This document shows positions 1 to 9,122 of a stretch of 64,000 nt of DNA, piece by piece. Origin of the DNA: CAWAQA01 sp963784065 (GTDB lineage: Bacteria; Acidobacteriota; Vicinamibacteria; Vicinamibacterales; UBA2999); contig CAWAQA010000006.1 in the NCBI GenBank assembly GCA_963784065.1, positions 496,001 through 560,000 on the forward strand, given 5' to 3'. The translations under genes and the position numbers were made by a program. Below the pieces are notes generated by a model, which saw nothing but the letters and a program-made list of their open reading frames with translations, was not told the origin of the DNA and searched no databases. The first letter of the stretch is position 1; the number at the start of each line of letters is the position of its first letter.

Positions 1-336
1 GTGATTGCGTTCGAGATCATCCTCAACGCCGGTTCCCTCTTCTCGCACGCGAATGGATCGCTGCCGCGAGGCGTCGACGGCCTCGTGCGCCGGCTGTTCG
101 TCACGCCCGACATGCACCGCGTGCACCACTCGGTCGTGGTCGCGGAGCAGAACACCAACTTCGGCTTCAACCTGTCGTGGTGGGACCGCGTGTTCGGCAC
201 CTACCGGCCCGAGCCGGCGCAGCCGCACGAGTCGATGCCGATTGGCGTCCGCGACTGGCGTGGCCCCGGGACGCACCGGATCGTGGCGATCTTGAGCGAT
301 CCCGTCACGCCGCACCGCGCCGGCTCTTCCGGCTGA
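1..336 (+). CDS. Fatty acid hydroxylase / sterol desaturase family protein, C-terminal fragment
   Basis: The gene runs in from before the window, so only about the last 111 residues are present and the GTG at base 1 need not be the start. The fragment holds MHRVHH, the HxxHH-type histidine cluster of the di-iron membrane fatty acid hydroxylase superfamily, followed by NTNFGFNLSWWDRVFGTY, which is typical of the segment after the last histidine box. Family members are integral membrane oxygenases that hydroxylate or desaturate lipids or sterols; the substrate cannot be told from this piece. The stop codon lies just before a palindromic repeat. The family call is fairly secure, the specific function unknown. 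Confidence 0.8.
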   Translation: MIAFEIILNAGSLFSHANGSLPRGVDGLVRRLFVTPDMHRVHHSVVVAEQNTNFGFNLSWWDRVFGTYRPEPAQPHESMPIGVRDWRGPGTHRIVAILSDPVTPHRAGSSG

Positions 337-352
337 AGCCGGAAGCCACAGG
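322..352. repeat. Dispersed palindromic repeat (CCGGCTGAAGCCGG type)
   Basis: A CCGGCTGAAGCCGG palindrome with GGAAGCCAC flank overlaps the stop of the first gene. The same unit recurs throughout the window, almost always between genes. Confidence 0.8.
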
Positions 353-381
353 CCGATTCATGACGAGCGGTGCGTCCGCCT

Positions 382-1726
382 TCAATGCGCGGCGGGCCGG
401 ACGGTAAAGAACACGCCGAAGCCGGGAACCGCACGGCCGCCGTACCGCGGTTGCAGCGGCGGAGGGAGGAGGCTGACGGAAACGCTTCCGCCAATCCCGG
501 GTTGCAGACCCTGGCGCGCCGCGAAGTAGCGGACGTACCCGGCCTGAATTTTCCCGACGGTGAAGACGTCAGTGGACTCGCTCACGTGCAGCGCGTGCGC
601 CGGCTTGCCGGTGACTTCCATCCGGCCGAACCACGTATTCCGACCGTCAGCGCTGAAGGCGCTCTCGAGCAGAACCGCGTGCGACGTCGTCAGAGGCTCG
701 ACATTCATTCCCCACGCGACCATCGTGGCCCACAGCGCATCCCCGGTGCCCCGGCGATGCCAGGTCGCTGACGCAGTCACACGATCCACATCCTGACGAG
801 GGCCAACTGGCATGTGGGGCTTCCGCATCCTCGAGGTGGCCGGCGGACACCTGCACCGCCAGCGCCGGAGTCGGCAGGAACGTCACGCGTCCCGAGTACG
901 ATTTCAGCGCCGCCAGGTCCAGGTCGGTGCGGTCCTCGTCTGGTTCCCGACCGTTGAACACCGAGGCTTCCGCCTTCCACCTCGCGCCGAACACGGCAGC
1001 CGTCGCGACTCCGTACGTGATGTGCGTGGCGTCGAGCCAGTGATGGCCGATCGGTGCGATCAGGATTCGGCATGGCCGAGGGCCGATGCGGAAAGGCAAC
1101 CGGCCCGAGCGCCGGCTCTCCAGCCGGGACCTCCGTATAGCTGCAGCTTCGTAGAGGCGGTCAGCGCCACGTCGGTACTCGACGGCGAGCTCCATGAAGA
1201 GATCATGCGGATGCTGCCGATCGTGAATCGAGTCTCCGTCGCACGTCTCGCCCGTGGCGAGCAGATCGGGATAGCCGCAGCCTGGAATCGTCCACGCCTC
1301 GAGACTGACCATGCCGCGCACGCCCAGGCGGCCGCCGCCAAGGGGACGCCTCGCCATCGCCATGAACCAGTTGATGCTGCCGGCCTGGTGGCTGCGGCGA
1401 TGCTCCTCGCCCCCTTCGTACAGGAACTGCACGAACGCATTCCCGTGGAACATGACCTCCCAGGTTCCTGCCGTTCGATGAAACCCGTACATCGGAGTCG
1501 CGTCGGGCAGCCACGCCGTGCCGGATGCCTCGCGCGTCGAGAAACCCGCGGTCGCCGCTTCGTGCCCGGCATGTTGATCCTGGGGCTGCACGTGACCCGC
1601 ATGCGGATCCTGCGGAGCGGTGTGTCCCTCGTGACCCTGCTGCTGCGCCGAGAGGCTGCCGGCCATGACGAGCGTGGCCAGGCATACGGCGGCCACGCGA
1701 CGAAACCAGGTACAACTCGCGTACAT
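382..1726 (-). CDS. Exported His-rich protein of the copper block (frameshifted)
   Basis: The N-terminus is a signal peptide (LATLVMAGSLSAQ) followed by about 35 residues rich in HEGH, HAGH and GHE motifs, probably metal-binding. The body (MYGFHRTAGTWEVMFHGN; GHHWLDATHITYGVA) looks like an outer-membrane or periplasmic beta-rich protein and ends in VPGFGVFFTVRP. No single frame covers it. I follow the protein through apparent single-base shifts near 1155, 1125, 1060 and 810, and the pieces join into one coherent protein of about 445 residues. It lies 54 bp after a Cys/His-rich exported protein and the copper ATPase gene on the same strand, which suggests copper handling. I do not recognise the exact family. 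It is either a decaying gene or a locally poor consensus. Confidence 0.6.
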
Positions 1727-1780
1727 CGACTCTCTCCAAACCCAACCGGAGTTCTCTGTGGTTGCAGGAAGCGGAGTCGA

Positions 1781-2170
1781 TCAGATGCGTAACTGGTTGG
1801 TGATCAACAGGACGTCAGGCGGACGGAACCGGAAGCCGCCGGACCAGAAGGCCGGGGCGCGCAGATTGAAGGCGGACGTCGGAGGCAGATCAACGACGGC
1901 GGGCATGGACGCCAGCTGCTGGCTCGACACGACAATCGCCGACGGCGCCGCCGCGTCGTCGTGACAGAGCGCCTGGTCGGCACGGGAGAGGGCTACCGCC
2001 GGAGCCGGGCCAGCGCCATGTCCGTGGCAGTCAGCAGCCACAGCGGCGCCAGCGTCGTGATGCTGCGCGCGCAGGCACGCGACCTCGCAGACCGCGGTCA
2101 CGACCACAGGACTGACCAGGCTCAGCATCAGCACGAGGGCGGCAGGACGCAGACGCGTCAACACCGCCAC
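1781..2170 (-). CDS. Small exported Cys/His-containing protein next to copper ATPase
   Basis: This 129-residue protein has a hydrophobic N-terminal segment (ALVLMLSLVSPVVVTAV) and then Cys and His residues (CEVACLRAQHHD, DCHGHG, CHDD) that could bind metal. Its GTG start overlaps the TAG stop of the upstream P-type ATPase gene by one base (TAGTG), so the two are surely translated from one transcript. I do not recognise a family. Its position suggests a periplasmic metal-binding accessory of the copper exporter, which is inference only. Confidence 0.6.
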   Translation of the reverse strand: MAVLTRLRPAALVLMLSLVSPVVVTAVCEVACLRAQHHDAGAAVAADCHGHGAGPAPAVALSRADQALCHDDAAAPSAIVVSSQQLASMPAVVDLPPTSAFNLRAPAFWSGGFRFRPPDVLLITNQLRI

Positions 2171-4530
2171 TAGGGTACAACCTTCCTCAAACGCAGGGCG
2201 TTCCCGATGACCGAAACGGAGCTGAACGTCATCGCGGCGCTGGCGATCATCGGGCTGAGCAGCAGGCCGAAAAACGGATACAGGACGCCCGCCGCCACCG
2301 GAACGCCGAGCGCGTTGTAGACGAACGCAAAGAACAGGTTCTGCCTGATGTTGCGCATCGTGGCGCGGCTCAGCCGGCGGGCGCGTACGATGCCGCGCAG
2401 GTCGCCTTTGACGAGCGTGACGTCCGCGCTCTCGATCGCGATGTCCGTTCCGGTGCCCATGGCGATGCCGACATCGGCCTGAGCGAGCGCGGGAGCGTCG
2501 TTGATGCCGTCACCCGCCATCGCGACGCGCGTTCCCTGCGCCTGCAGTCGCTTGACGACCGCAACCTTCTGGTCCGGCAGCACGTCCGCCTCGACCTCGG
2601 CGATGCCGACGGCGCGGGCCACGGCTTCGGCCGTCGTGCGGTTGTCGCCCGTGACCATGACCACGCGCAGACCCTCGCGGCGCAGCGCCTCCACCGTCTG
2701 CGCCGCGGTTGGCTTCACCGGGTCCGCCACGCCGATCACTCCCGCGGGCCGGCCGTCGATCGCCACGAACATGACCGTCTGCCCGGCAGCGCGTAGCGAG
2801 GCCGCGCGCTCGAGGAACCCGCCGGTCTCGACGCCGAGGTCTTGAAGGTGCGGGAGATTCCCGATCGCAATCGTGTGCCCCTCGATCCTGCCGCTGACTC
2901 CTTTGCCGGTCACGGAGGTGAAGTCTTCGACCGCCGAGAGCGCGATGTGACGTTCGCGCGCGCCGGCGACGATGGCCGCCGCCAGCGGGTGCTCGCTGAC
3001 GTGTTCGACACTCGCGACGAGCCGCAGCAGCGACTCTTCGTCCATGCCTCCGAGCGGTTCGACGGTGACCAGCGTGGGCTTCCCTTCTGTCAACGTTCCG
3101 GTCTTGTCGACGACGACGATCGAGACCTGTTCCAGGAGCTCGAGCGCTTCCGCAGTCCGGAACAGGACGCCCACCTCCGCGGCGCGGCCGGCGCCGACCA
3201 TGATCGACATTGGCGTCGCGAGCCCGAGCGCGCACGGGCAGGCGATGATCAGGACCGCAACGGCGTTCACCAGCGCATGGGCGAGGCGCGGCTCGGGGCC
3301 GAATGACGCCCACACGAAGAAGGTGGCGACGGCCACGAGCATGACGACCGGCACGAACCACGCGGACACCCGGTCGGCCAGGCGTTGGATGGGCGCGCGC
3401 GACCGCTGCGCCTCGCTCACCATCCGGACGATCTGCGCGAGCAGCGTTTCGCGTCCGACGCGTTCGGCGATCATGACGAAGGTGCCGGTACCGTTGACCG
3501 TGCCGCCGGTCACCTTGCTGCCCGCTGTCTTTTCAACGGGGATCGGCTCGCCCGTCACCATCGACTCGTCCACGGCTGTCGTCCCCTCGACCACGATCCC
3601 GTCCACCGGGATTCGCTCTCCGGGACGCACGCGCAGGCGATCGCGCATGTGAACGTGTTCGAGCGGCACGTCGTGTTCCGTTCCATGCGGCTCGATGCGT
3701 CGCGCCGTCTTCGGTGCGAGCGCAAGCAGTTGCCGAATCGCGCCGCTCGTCCGGCTCCGTGCGCGCAATTCGAGCACCTGGCCGAGCAGCACGAGCACGA
3801 CGATGACCGCGGCCGGCTCGAAGTAGACGGCGATGTCGCCTCCCATCCGGAAGGAGTCGGGGAAGAGTCCGGGCATCACCGTCGCCACGACGCTGTAGCC
3901 GTAGGCGGCGCCGACGCCCAACGCGATGAGCGTGAACATGTTCAGGCTGCGGTGCACGACCGACGCCCAGCCACGCTCGAAGAAAGGCCAGCCGCCCCAC
4001 AGCACGACCGGCGACGCCAGGACGAGCTCGATCCAGTTCAGGGCCGCTCGCGGCATCGCGCTCGACAGCGCCGGAATCATTCCGGCGACCATGAACGCCA
4101 GGATGGGTGCCGTGAGGACGAGCGACACCCTCAAGCGCCGCGTCATGTCCTCGAGCTCGTGATTCGGCTGCTCGTCGAGGCTGACCGTCACCGGCTCGAG
4201 GGCCATGCCGCAGATAGGGCACGAACCGGGGCCCTGCTGCCGCACCTCCGGATGCATCGGACACGTGTATTCGGCGTCGGGAGCCGCGGGTGGAGTGGCG
4301 TGGTCTTCCTGCACCGGAGCAAGGAACCGCTCCGGATTCGCCTTGAACTTTTCGACGCAGTGCTGGCAGCAGAAGTAGTAGGTATGCCCGCGATACTCGA
4401 CGTGCCCGGCCGCACTGGCCGGGTCGACGGTCATCCCGCAGACGGGATCGACGACGCCGGTCGTCGCGGCCGCGTGCTGATGGACTGACAGGTATATAGG
4501 GCCTTTGCTCATTCCGCTCATTCCACCCAT
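2170..4530 (-). CDS. copA: Copper-translocating P1B-type ATPase with YHS and CPMHP metal-binding domains
   Basis: The 786-residue protein exports Cu(I) (possibly another soft metal) across the inner membrane using ATP. In order: a His/Met-rich start, a YHS domain at about 27-70 (DPVCGM ... FCCQHC), a heavy-metal-binding segment at about 89-113 (CPMHPEV ... CPICGM), eight predicted membrane helices, the CPC ion site (IACPCALG), the phosphorylation site DKTGTLT, the HP motif of the nucleotide domain (SEHPLA) and GDGINDAP. Classical HMA domains are absent and the YHS plus CPMHP pair takes their place, as in many environmental CopA proteins. It heads a minus-strand operon with two His/Cys-rich exported proteins. 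The reading frame is intact. The exact metal is not proved. Confidence 0.93.
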   Translation of the reverse strand: MGGMSGMSKGPIYLSVHQHAAATTGVVDPVCGMTVDPASAAGHVEYRGHTYYFCCQHCVEKFKANPERFLAPVQEDHATPPAAPDAEYTCPMHPEVRQQGPGSCPICGMALEPVTVSLDEQPNHELEDMTRRLRVSLVLTAPILAFMVAGMIPALSSAMPRAALNWIELVLASPVVLWGGWPFFERGWASVVHRSLNMFTLIALGVGAAYGYSVVATVMPGLFPDSFRMGGDIAVYFEPAAVIVVLVLLGQVLELRARSRTSGAIRQLLALAPKTARRIEPHGTEHDVPLEHVHMRDRLRVRPGERIPVDGIVVEGTTAVDESMVTGEPIPVEKTAGSKVTGGTVNGTGTFVMIAERVGRETLLAQIVRMVSEAQRSRAPIQRLADRVSAWFVPVVMLVAVATFFVWASFGPEPRLAHALVNAVAVLIIACPCALGLATPMSIMVGAGRAAEVGVLFRTAEALELLEQVSIVVVDKTGTLTEGKPTLVTVEPLGGMDEESLLRLVASVEHVSEHPLAAAIVAGARERHIALSAVEDFTSVTGKGVSGRIEGHTIAIGNLPHLQDLGVETGGFLERAASLRAAGQTVMFVAIDGRPAGVIGVADPVKPTAAQTVEALRREGLRVVMVTGDNRTTAEAVARAVGIAEVEADVLPDQKVAVVKRLQAQGTRVAMAGDGINDAPALAQADVGIAMGTGTDIAIESADVTLVKGDLRGIVRARRLSRATMRNIRQNLFFAFVYNALGVPVAAGVLYPFFGLLLSPMIASAAMTFSSVSVIGNALRLRKVVP

Positions 4531-4623
4531 TCAACGCATGAGCCCGGCGGCGTCACGTGTCCGACATTCCCTCACGACATTGTAAGGGCGTCACCGGCAC
4601 GATCCCGGTGCGGGCCGGGCCGA

Positions 4624-5085
4624 TCAGCGCACATCGAGAACCGTCCATGCCACCACGAGATAGCGGGCGGCCTTTCCAAGCGCCGTCCAGACGGAGAAGG
4701 TCAGGAAGGGAATCCTCGCTGCTCCGGCGAGGACGACGATCCCGTCACCGGCGAGGGGCACCCACGAAAGCAGGAGCGAAGGAGGCCCATAACGCTGGAA
4801 CCATGCGAGCGCGCGAGGCCGGTGCTCGGGAAGGCGCGGCGCCAACGTGCCGGCCGCCGCGCGCGCGAGGCCGTAGGTCGTGCACGCGCCGAGGTAGTTG
4901 CCCAGCGTCGCCACCGCAACCGGCCACCACGGGTCGCCGCCGCGGCTCACGACGAGCGCCAGCGGGATCTCCGAGGCGAGCGGCAGGATCGTTGCGGCCG
5001 CAAAGGCCGCGACGAACAATCCCCAAAGTCCATCAGGCGATCGTGCCGCAATCGCCAGGCCTCGGGCCTCAGGAATCGGGATCAC
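4624..5085 (-). CDS. yqaA: YqaA family (SNARE-associated / DedA-like) membrane protein
   Basis: The 153-residue protein matches the small YqaA type: LFVAAFAAATILPLASEIPL at the start, a conserved GNYLGACTTYGLAR segment, WFQRYGPPSLLLSWVPLAGD and ALGKAARYLVVAW at the end. It has about four hydrophobic segments and belongs to the DedA/VTT-domain superfamily of inner-membrane proteins, some of which are lipid scramblases or flippases; the function of YqaA itself is not established. The start is uncertain, since the first 15-20 residues are not conserved-looking. It is a stand-alone gene. Confidence 0.8.
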   Translation of the reverse strand: MIPIPEARGLAIAARSPDGLWGLFVAAFAAATILPLASEIPLALVVSRGGDPWWPVAVATLGNYLGACTTYGLARAAAGTLAPRLPEHRPRALAWFQRYGPPSLLLSWVPLAGDGIVVLAGAARIPFLTFSVWTALGKAARYLVVAWTVLDVR

Positions 5086-5420
5086 GGCGATTGTAGAGGC
5101 GGACCTTCAGGTCCGCCTAAGCCGGCGTGAAGCGGCCTCTACGAAGGTCCGCCTGCCGGCCTGCGGCCCTGAGTCCGCCTCTACAGAACCTGAGCCTGGC
5201 TGAGCCCTGATTCCTGGGCCCTGAGGCCTTCTCTTGCCTGACACAAAATTCAGGAAGTCTTCAGGTACATCGGCGACGCCGCGACCCTTACGATGGGCGG
5301 CGAGCGGGGCCGGCGTTGCGCGCTCGCCATTCGGCGCATAATCTGCTCTGAACGGGAGTACTACTGAAAATGCTCATCCATCGCTCGCGCTGTTCAGGTC
5401 AGGAAAGAAGAGGACTGCTC
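5086..5420. repeat. Intergenic repeats (GGCGGACCTTCAGGTCCGCC and GAGCCCTGATTCCTGGGCCC types)
   Basis: A 335-bp gap between divergently oriented genes. At about 5093-5190 are palindromic units (GGCGGACCTTCAGGTCCGCC and relatives), and at about 5203-5236 is a GAGCCCTGATTCCTGGGCCC unit that recurs near 36510-36655. The remainder holds a purine-rich Shine-Dalgarno stretch at about 5401-5412 for the next gene. I see no convincing coding sequence. Confidence 0.7.
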
Positions 5421-5903
5421 ATGAAAGCTTCAGCATCCGCAGTCGTGGCCGCGATGTGGCTGACCACGGTGCTCGCCGCCGGGCAAACGGCTCCGGCGTG
5501 GCAACCGCCGCCGCCGACACCGGGCGCGCTCGTGCCGCAGGCGGGCGCCTACAAGCAGGACGCCGTCGAGTTCACGCTCGCGCCGGGTGAAGGCATGGAA
5601 TACAAGTACCGGCTCGAGAAGGGCGCAGGCCTGCTCTACTCGTGGACGGCCACCGCACCCGTGCACTACGAGATGCACAGCGTCCCGGATGGCGCGCCGA
5701 AAGAGTTTGCCGAGACGTTCGACAAGCAGGACGATCGCATGGGCGCGCATGGCACCTACGCAGCGCCGTTCCCGGGCATCCATGGGTGGTACTGGCAGAA
5801 CCGCACGCAGCAACCGGTCACGCTCACCATGAACACCACCGGGTTCTTCAGCGAGTCGCAGGAGTTCCGGAAGGGCCAGGCCGTGAAGAGGAAGCCGTTT
5901 TGA
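5421..5903 (+). CDS. Exported protein of unknown function (160 aa)
   Basis: The ATG at 5421 is chosen because it follows a purine-rich ribosome site (AAGAAGAGG) and begins a clean signal peptide (MKASASAVVAAMWLTTVLA). The mature part (FTLAPGEGMEYKYRLEKGAG ... GIHGWYWQNRT ... TLTMNTTGFF) looks like one beta-sandwich domain; it faintly recalls GOLD-type modules, but that is a guess. It overlaps the following lipoprotein gene by 3 bp, so the two are probably made together at the cell envelope. Confidence 0.7.
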   Translation: MKASASAVVAAMWLTTVLAAGQTAPAWQPPPPTPGALVPQAGAYKQDAVEFTLAPGEGMEYKYRLEKGAGLLYSWTATAPVHYEMHSVPDGAPKEFAETFDKQDDRMGAHGTYAAPFPGIHGWYWQNRTQQPVTLTMNTTGFFSESQEFRKGQAVKRKPF

Positions 5904-7132
5904 CCACCGGCAACCTGACGTTCGCCATCGCTGCCGCGGCGTCGATCTCCATCGGGTGCGGCCGGACCATCGATCCGGCGGCGTGGACCGTGTCGATCGA
6001 GCCTGTTGCCGCGCCGGCGGCGGCCGCCAGCTTCGAGCCTCAGCTCACGTCGTCCGGCCGCGGCGTGCTCGCCAGCTGGGTCGAGCAGGCCGGAGAGATG
6101 GCGACGCTGAAGTTCGCGGAGCGCACGGACAGCGGCTGGTCGCCGGTGCGCACGGTCGCATCGGGAAACGATTGGTTCCTGAGCTGGGCGGATGTCCCGG
6201 CGGTGCTGCGGCTGGATGACGGCACGCTGGCCGCGAACTGGCTCCAGACCACGGACGCGAGGATCGAGGCCTACAACGTCCGCCTCACCTATTCGAAAGA
6301 CGAGGGCCGGACCTGGGCGCCCTCGTTCATGCCGCACAACGACGGCACGATCACGCAGCACGGGTTCGCCTCACTGCTGCAGATGCCGGGGGCGGGCCTG
6401 GGCGTCATCTGGCTCGACGGCCGCGATATCGAGCTCTCCAAGTCGTCGCCGTCATTCGATGGCGGCGAGATGGCCGTACGCTTTGCCGCCTACGACTCGG
6501 GCTGGAAGCAGACTGCCGACAGCGAGGTGAACGCCCGCGTGTGCGAATGCTGCCCGACGACCGCCGTGGTCACGTCGGACGGCGTGCTGACCGCGTTCCG
6601 CGACCGCGACGCGAAAGAGATTCGCGACATCTACGTGTCGCGGCTGGAGAACGCCGCGTGGACGCCCGCCGTGCCGGTGCACAAGGACAACTGGGAGGTC
6701 TTTGCATGCCCGGTGAACGGCGCCATGCTGAGCGCGAGCGGCCGCAACGTTGTGGCCGTCTGGTTCACGGCGAAGGACGACCAGGGCCGCGCTTACGCGT
6801 CGTTCTCGAACGACGCCGGCCGCTCCTGGGGCGCGCCCATCAGGCTGGACGATCGCGAAACGCTCGGACGGCTGGACGTCGAGATGCTCGACGACGGGAG
6901 CGCGGTCGCGACCTGGATCGAGTTCGCAGACCAGCGCTCCCAGATCAAGCTGCGGCGCGTGGACCCGTCTGGCGCGCGGTCGCCGGCGATCACCCTCGCC
7001 GGCCTCGAGGATGCGCGCGCCAGCGGCTACCCGCGGATGGCGCGGCACGAGAACGAGCTGGTGTTCGCGTGGACCGAGAGCACCGGCGACGGCGCGCAGA
7101 CCGTCAAGACGGCCGTGGCGCAGCTGCCGTAG
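5900..7132 (+). CDS. Sialidase-fold (BNR repeat) lipoprotein
   Basis: I place the start at the TTG at 5900. It gives a short lipoprotein signal ending in a lipobox-like ISIGC, follows GAAGAGGAAG at ribosome-site distance, and overlaps the preceding TGA stop (TTGA). The product is about 410 residues with BNR/Asp-box repeats (SKDEGRTWAPS, SNDAGRSWGAP) of the six-bladed sialidase propeller and a conserved-looking VCECCP motif. Sialidase catalytic residues are not obvious, so I call it sialidase-fold and not an enzyme. It is probably anchored to a membrane facing the periplasm and co-expressed with the exported protein before it. Confidence 0.72.
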   Translation: MTTGNLTFAIAAAASISIGCGRTIDPAAWTVSIEPVAAPAAAASFEPQLTSSGRGVLASWVEQAGEMATLKFAERTDSGWSPVRTVASGNDWFLSWADVPAVLRLDDGTLAANWLQTTDARIEAYNVRLTYSKDEGRTWAPSFMPHNDGTITQHGFASLLQMPGAGLGVIWLDGRDIELSKSSPSFDGGEMAVRFAAYDSGWKQTADSEVNARVCECCPTTAVVTSDGVLTAFRDRDAKEIRDIYVSRLENAAWTPAVPVHKDNWEVFACPVNGAMLSASGRNVVAVWFTAKDDQGRAYASFSNDAGRSWGAPIRLDDRETLGRLDVEMLDDGSAVATWIEFADQRSQIKLRRVDPSGARSPAITLAGLEDARASGYPRMARHENELVFAWTESTGDGAQTVKTAVAQLP

Positions 7133-7135
7133 GTT

Positions 7136-7235
7136 CGTAGAGGCCGACCTCAGGCGGCCTCTCGCGATGCCGGGCCGGCTGAAGCCGGCCCCGCGACCTT
7201 TCTCACGTAGGGGCCGGCTTCAGCCGGCCCGGATG
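7136..7235. repeat. Dispersed GCCGGC palindromic repeats
   Basis: Three units, including GGGCCGGCTGAAGCCGGCCC and GGGCCGGCTTCAGCCGGCCC, lie between the stop of the BNR lipoprotein gene and the terminator. Confidence 0.85.
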
Positions 7236-7244
7236 CAAAAAAAA

Positions 7245-7276
7245 GGGCGGGTCCGAGGACCCGCCCTTCTTCTTTT
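7245..7276. terminator. Bidirectional Rho-independent terminator
   Basis: A 9-10 bp GC stem (GGGCGGGTCC / GGACCCGCCC, 7245-7254 and 7257-7266) is flanked by eight A residues on the left (7237-7244) and a T-rich run on the right (TTCTTCTTTT). It lies between two convergent genes and can end transcription from both. Confidence 0.85.
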
Positions 7277-7294
7277 CTTCCTGTTCTCCCGAAC

Positions 7295-7693
7295 CTAGTC
7301 GACCACCTCGCCCGGACGCTGGCCCCAGCCGAAGCCGTCCTTCGGACGGCGGAGGCTGACCATGCGCACGCGGTGGTCGGCCGGGTTGCGGCCGGGGCTG
7401 CCGCTGATCACCACGAAGTCGCCCGGCTTCAGAGATTCTCTGGTCACACCCTGTCCGCCAAGCTGGCCGGCGCCACCCCACTCCACGGCGTAGCGCACCA
7501 TTGAGCCATCCTTCTCCTTCACGATGACGTGCACGAAGGAGTGGGGATTGCGGAACAGGAACTGCACCAGCTCACCTTCAATCGTCACCGACTGGTCTTC
7601 CAGATACGTGGCGGCGAAAGAGTGATGGGCGAACGCCCGCGCCCCAGCCAAGGTGGATGCGGCGACGAGCAGGATTACCAGATAGCGCTTCAT
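7295..7693 (-). CDS. DUF6152 family exported protein
   Basis: The ATG at 7693 follows a strong AGGAGG about 10 nt upstream. The protein has 132 residues: a signal peptide (YLVILLVAASTLAGARAFA), the HHSF motif just after the cleavage site, then a small beta-barrel-like domain (EGELVQFLFRNPHSFVHV ... LKPGDFVVISGSPGRN). This is the pattern of DUF6152, a periplasmic family of unknown function common in Acidobacteria and Proteobacteria. The bidirectional terminator lies directly downstream. Confidence 0.8.
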   Translation of the reverse strand: MKRYLVILLVAASTLAGARAFAHHSFAATYLEDQSVTIEGELVQFLFRNPHSFVHVIVKEKDGSMVRYAVEWGGAGQLGGQGVTRESLKPGDFVVISGSPGRNPADHRVRMVSLRRPKDGFGWGQRPGEVVD

Positions 7694-7886
7694 ATTCGGG
7701 GGCCTCCTGAGCAGCACCTTCGCATTCCTTGCACAAAATCCTAGTCCATCCTGTCGCGGGTTGCGCCTGAAGACTCTCTGAATTCTTCTTCAGGAACGGC
7801 GTTCCACCTGAGCGCGCCGTTTCGACCCCTCCGGACGAGCCGCGGTGGGCCTGGCCCCCGCGACAGGACGACGGCGAAATGCTCCT

Positions 7887-9114
7887 CTATTCGGTCCGCG
7901 GCCAGAGCACGCCCTGGCTCGGCGAGCGGACCGGGGCCAGGCCGCGATAGACGAACTTCTGGACGCGCTTTCCCTCGTAGGTCTCGGTCGAGTAGAGATT
8001 GCCCTTCGAGTCGGTCGCCACGCTGTGCACGGCGTAGAACTGCCCCGGTTGCCGGCCGCCGTCGCCGAAGCTCGTGAGCTCCTCGAGCGTGTCGCGCCGC
8101 AGGATGCGAATCTTCATGTTGCGGCCGTCAGCGAGATAGATGTAGGTCTGCTGCGGATCCTTGGAGAACGCGATGTCCCACACCGACCCCTCGCCGAGGC
8201 TGCGTTTCGCGAAGAACGCCTCCTTCACGAACTTGCCGTCCCGCTGGAAGACCTGCAGCCGGTTGTTCACGCGGTCGCAGACATACAGCAGGTTGTCGTT
8301 GGCCAGGTCGGCGCAGTGCACCGGGTTGCGGAACTGCTGCGCCGGCGGCGCGTCAGGGTTGTACGGGCCGAGATTCGTGTCATCGGGCTTGTTGCCGTAA
8401 GCGCCCCAGTACCCGCTTGAGCGCGCCGGTGTCCACGTCGAGCACCGCGACGCGCTTGTTCAGATAGCCGTCGGCGATATACGCCTCGTTCGCACGCGGA
8501 TCGATCCAGATCTTGGCGACGCGGCCGAAGTTGCTGGGATCGTTGCTGCCGCTGACGTAGGTGGGGTTCCCCTGTGCGTTCGCCGGCCCCTTGCGTACGT
8601 CCGGCTCGCCATACTGCGCGACGAACTTGCCGCTGCGCGTGAACTTCAGGACGTGCGAGTCGCCGGGGCCGTTGCCGCCGATCCAGACGTTGCCCTTGTG
8701 ATCGACGGTGATGCCGTGGTTCGAGGTCGGCCAGTCGTACCCTTCGCCAGCCCCGCCCCAGCTCGACACGAGGTTACCCGCCGGATCGAACTCGAGGACC
8801 GGGGGGGCGCCCGCACAGCACTCGCCGGTAGGCGGATTCAGCTCGGCGCCCTTCTCCATATTGCTCAACGTCGCCGAGCTGCGATGGATGATCCAGACGT
8901 GATCGCGTTCGTCCACCCAGACGCCGATCGTCGATCCGAGCACCCAGTGATTCGGCAGCGGCTTCGGCCAGAACGGATCGACGTCGAAGGCCGGCGCCTG
9001 CACGGCGCCGCGTGACTGGGCCTCGGCGGCCCGCTGCAGGAAGACCTGCGACGCCCCCAGCACGATGACGAGCACGAGCAGACCTGCACCGATGTACCAG
9101 CTCCGCTTCTTCAT
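7887..9114 (-). CDS. NHL-repeat beta-propeller protein, exported (frameshifted)
   Basis: The start at 9114 (MKKRSWYIGAG) opens with an N-terminal anchor or signal helix and follows a GAGG ribosome site. The protein is a six-bladed NHL/SMP-30-like propeller: repeats such as NHGITVDHKGNVWIGG, KIWIDPRANEAYIADGY and VWDIAFSKDPQQTYIYLADG. A single-base shift near 8398 breaks the frame within VLGAYGNKPDD; the two halves rejoin into about 408 residues. Ligand and role are unknown. It sits 8 bp after the HupE-like gene on the same strand and is likely co-transcribed with it. Confidence 0.75.
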
Positions 9115-9122
9115 AAGGTGCC

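Noticed and set aside
7766..7794. Hairpin CCTGAAGA / TCTTCAGG as a terminator for the NHL gene
   Set aside because: The stem is perfect for 8 bp but no T-run follows on the minus strand, and the loop is 13 nt; left unannotated.
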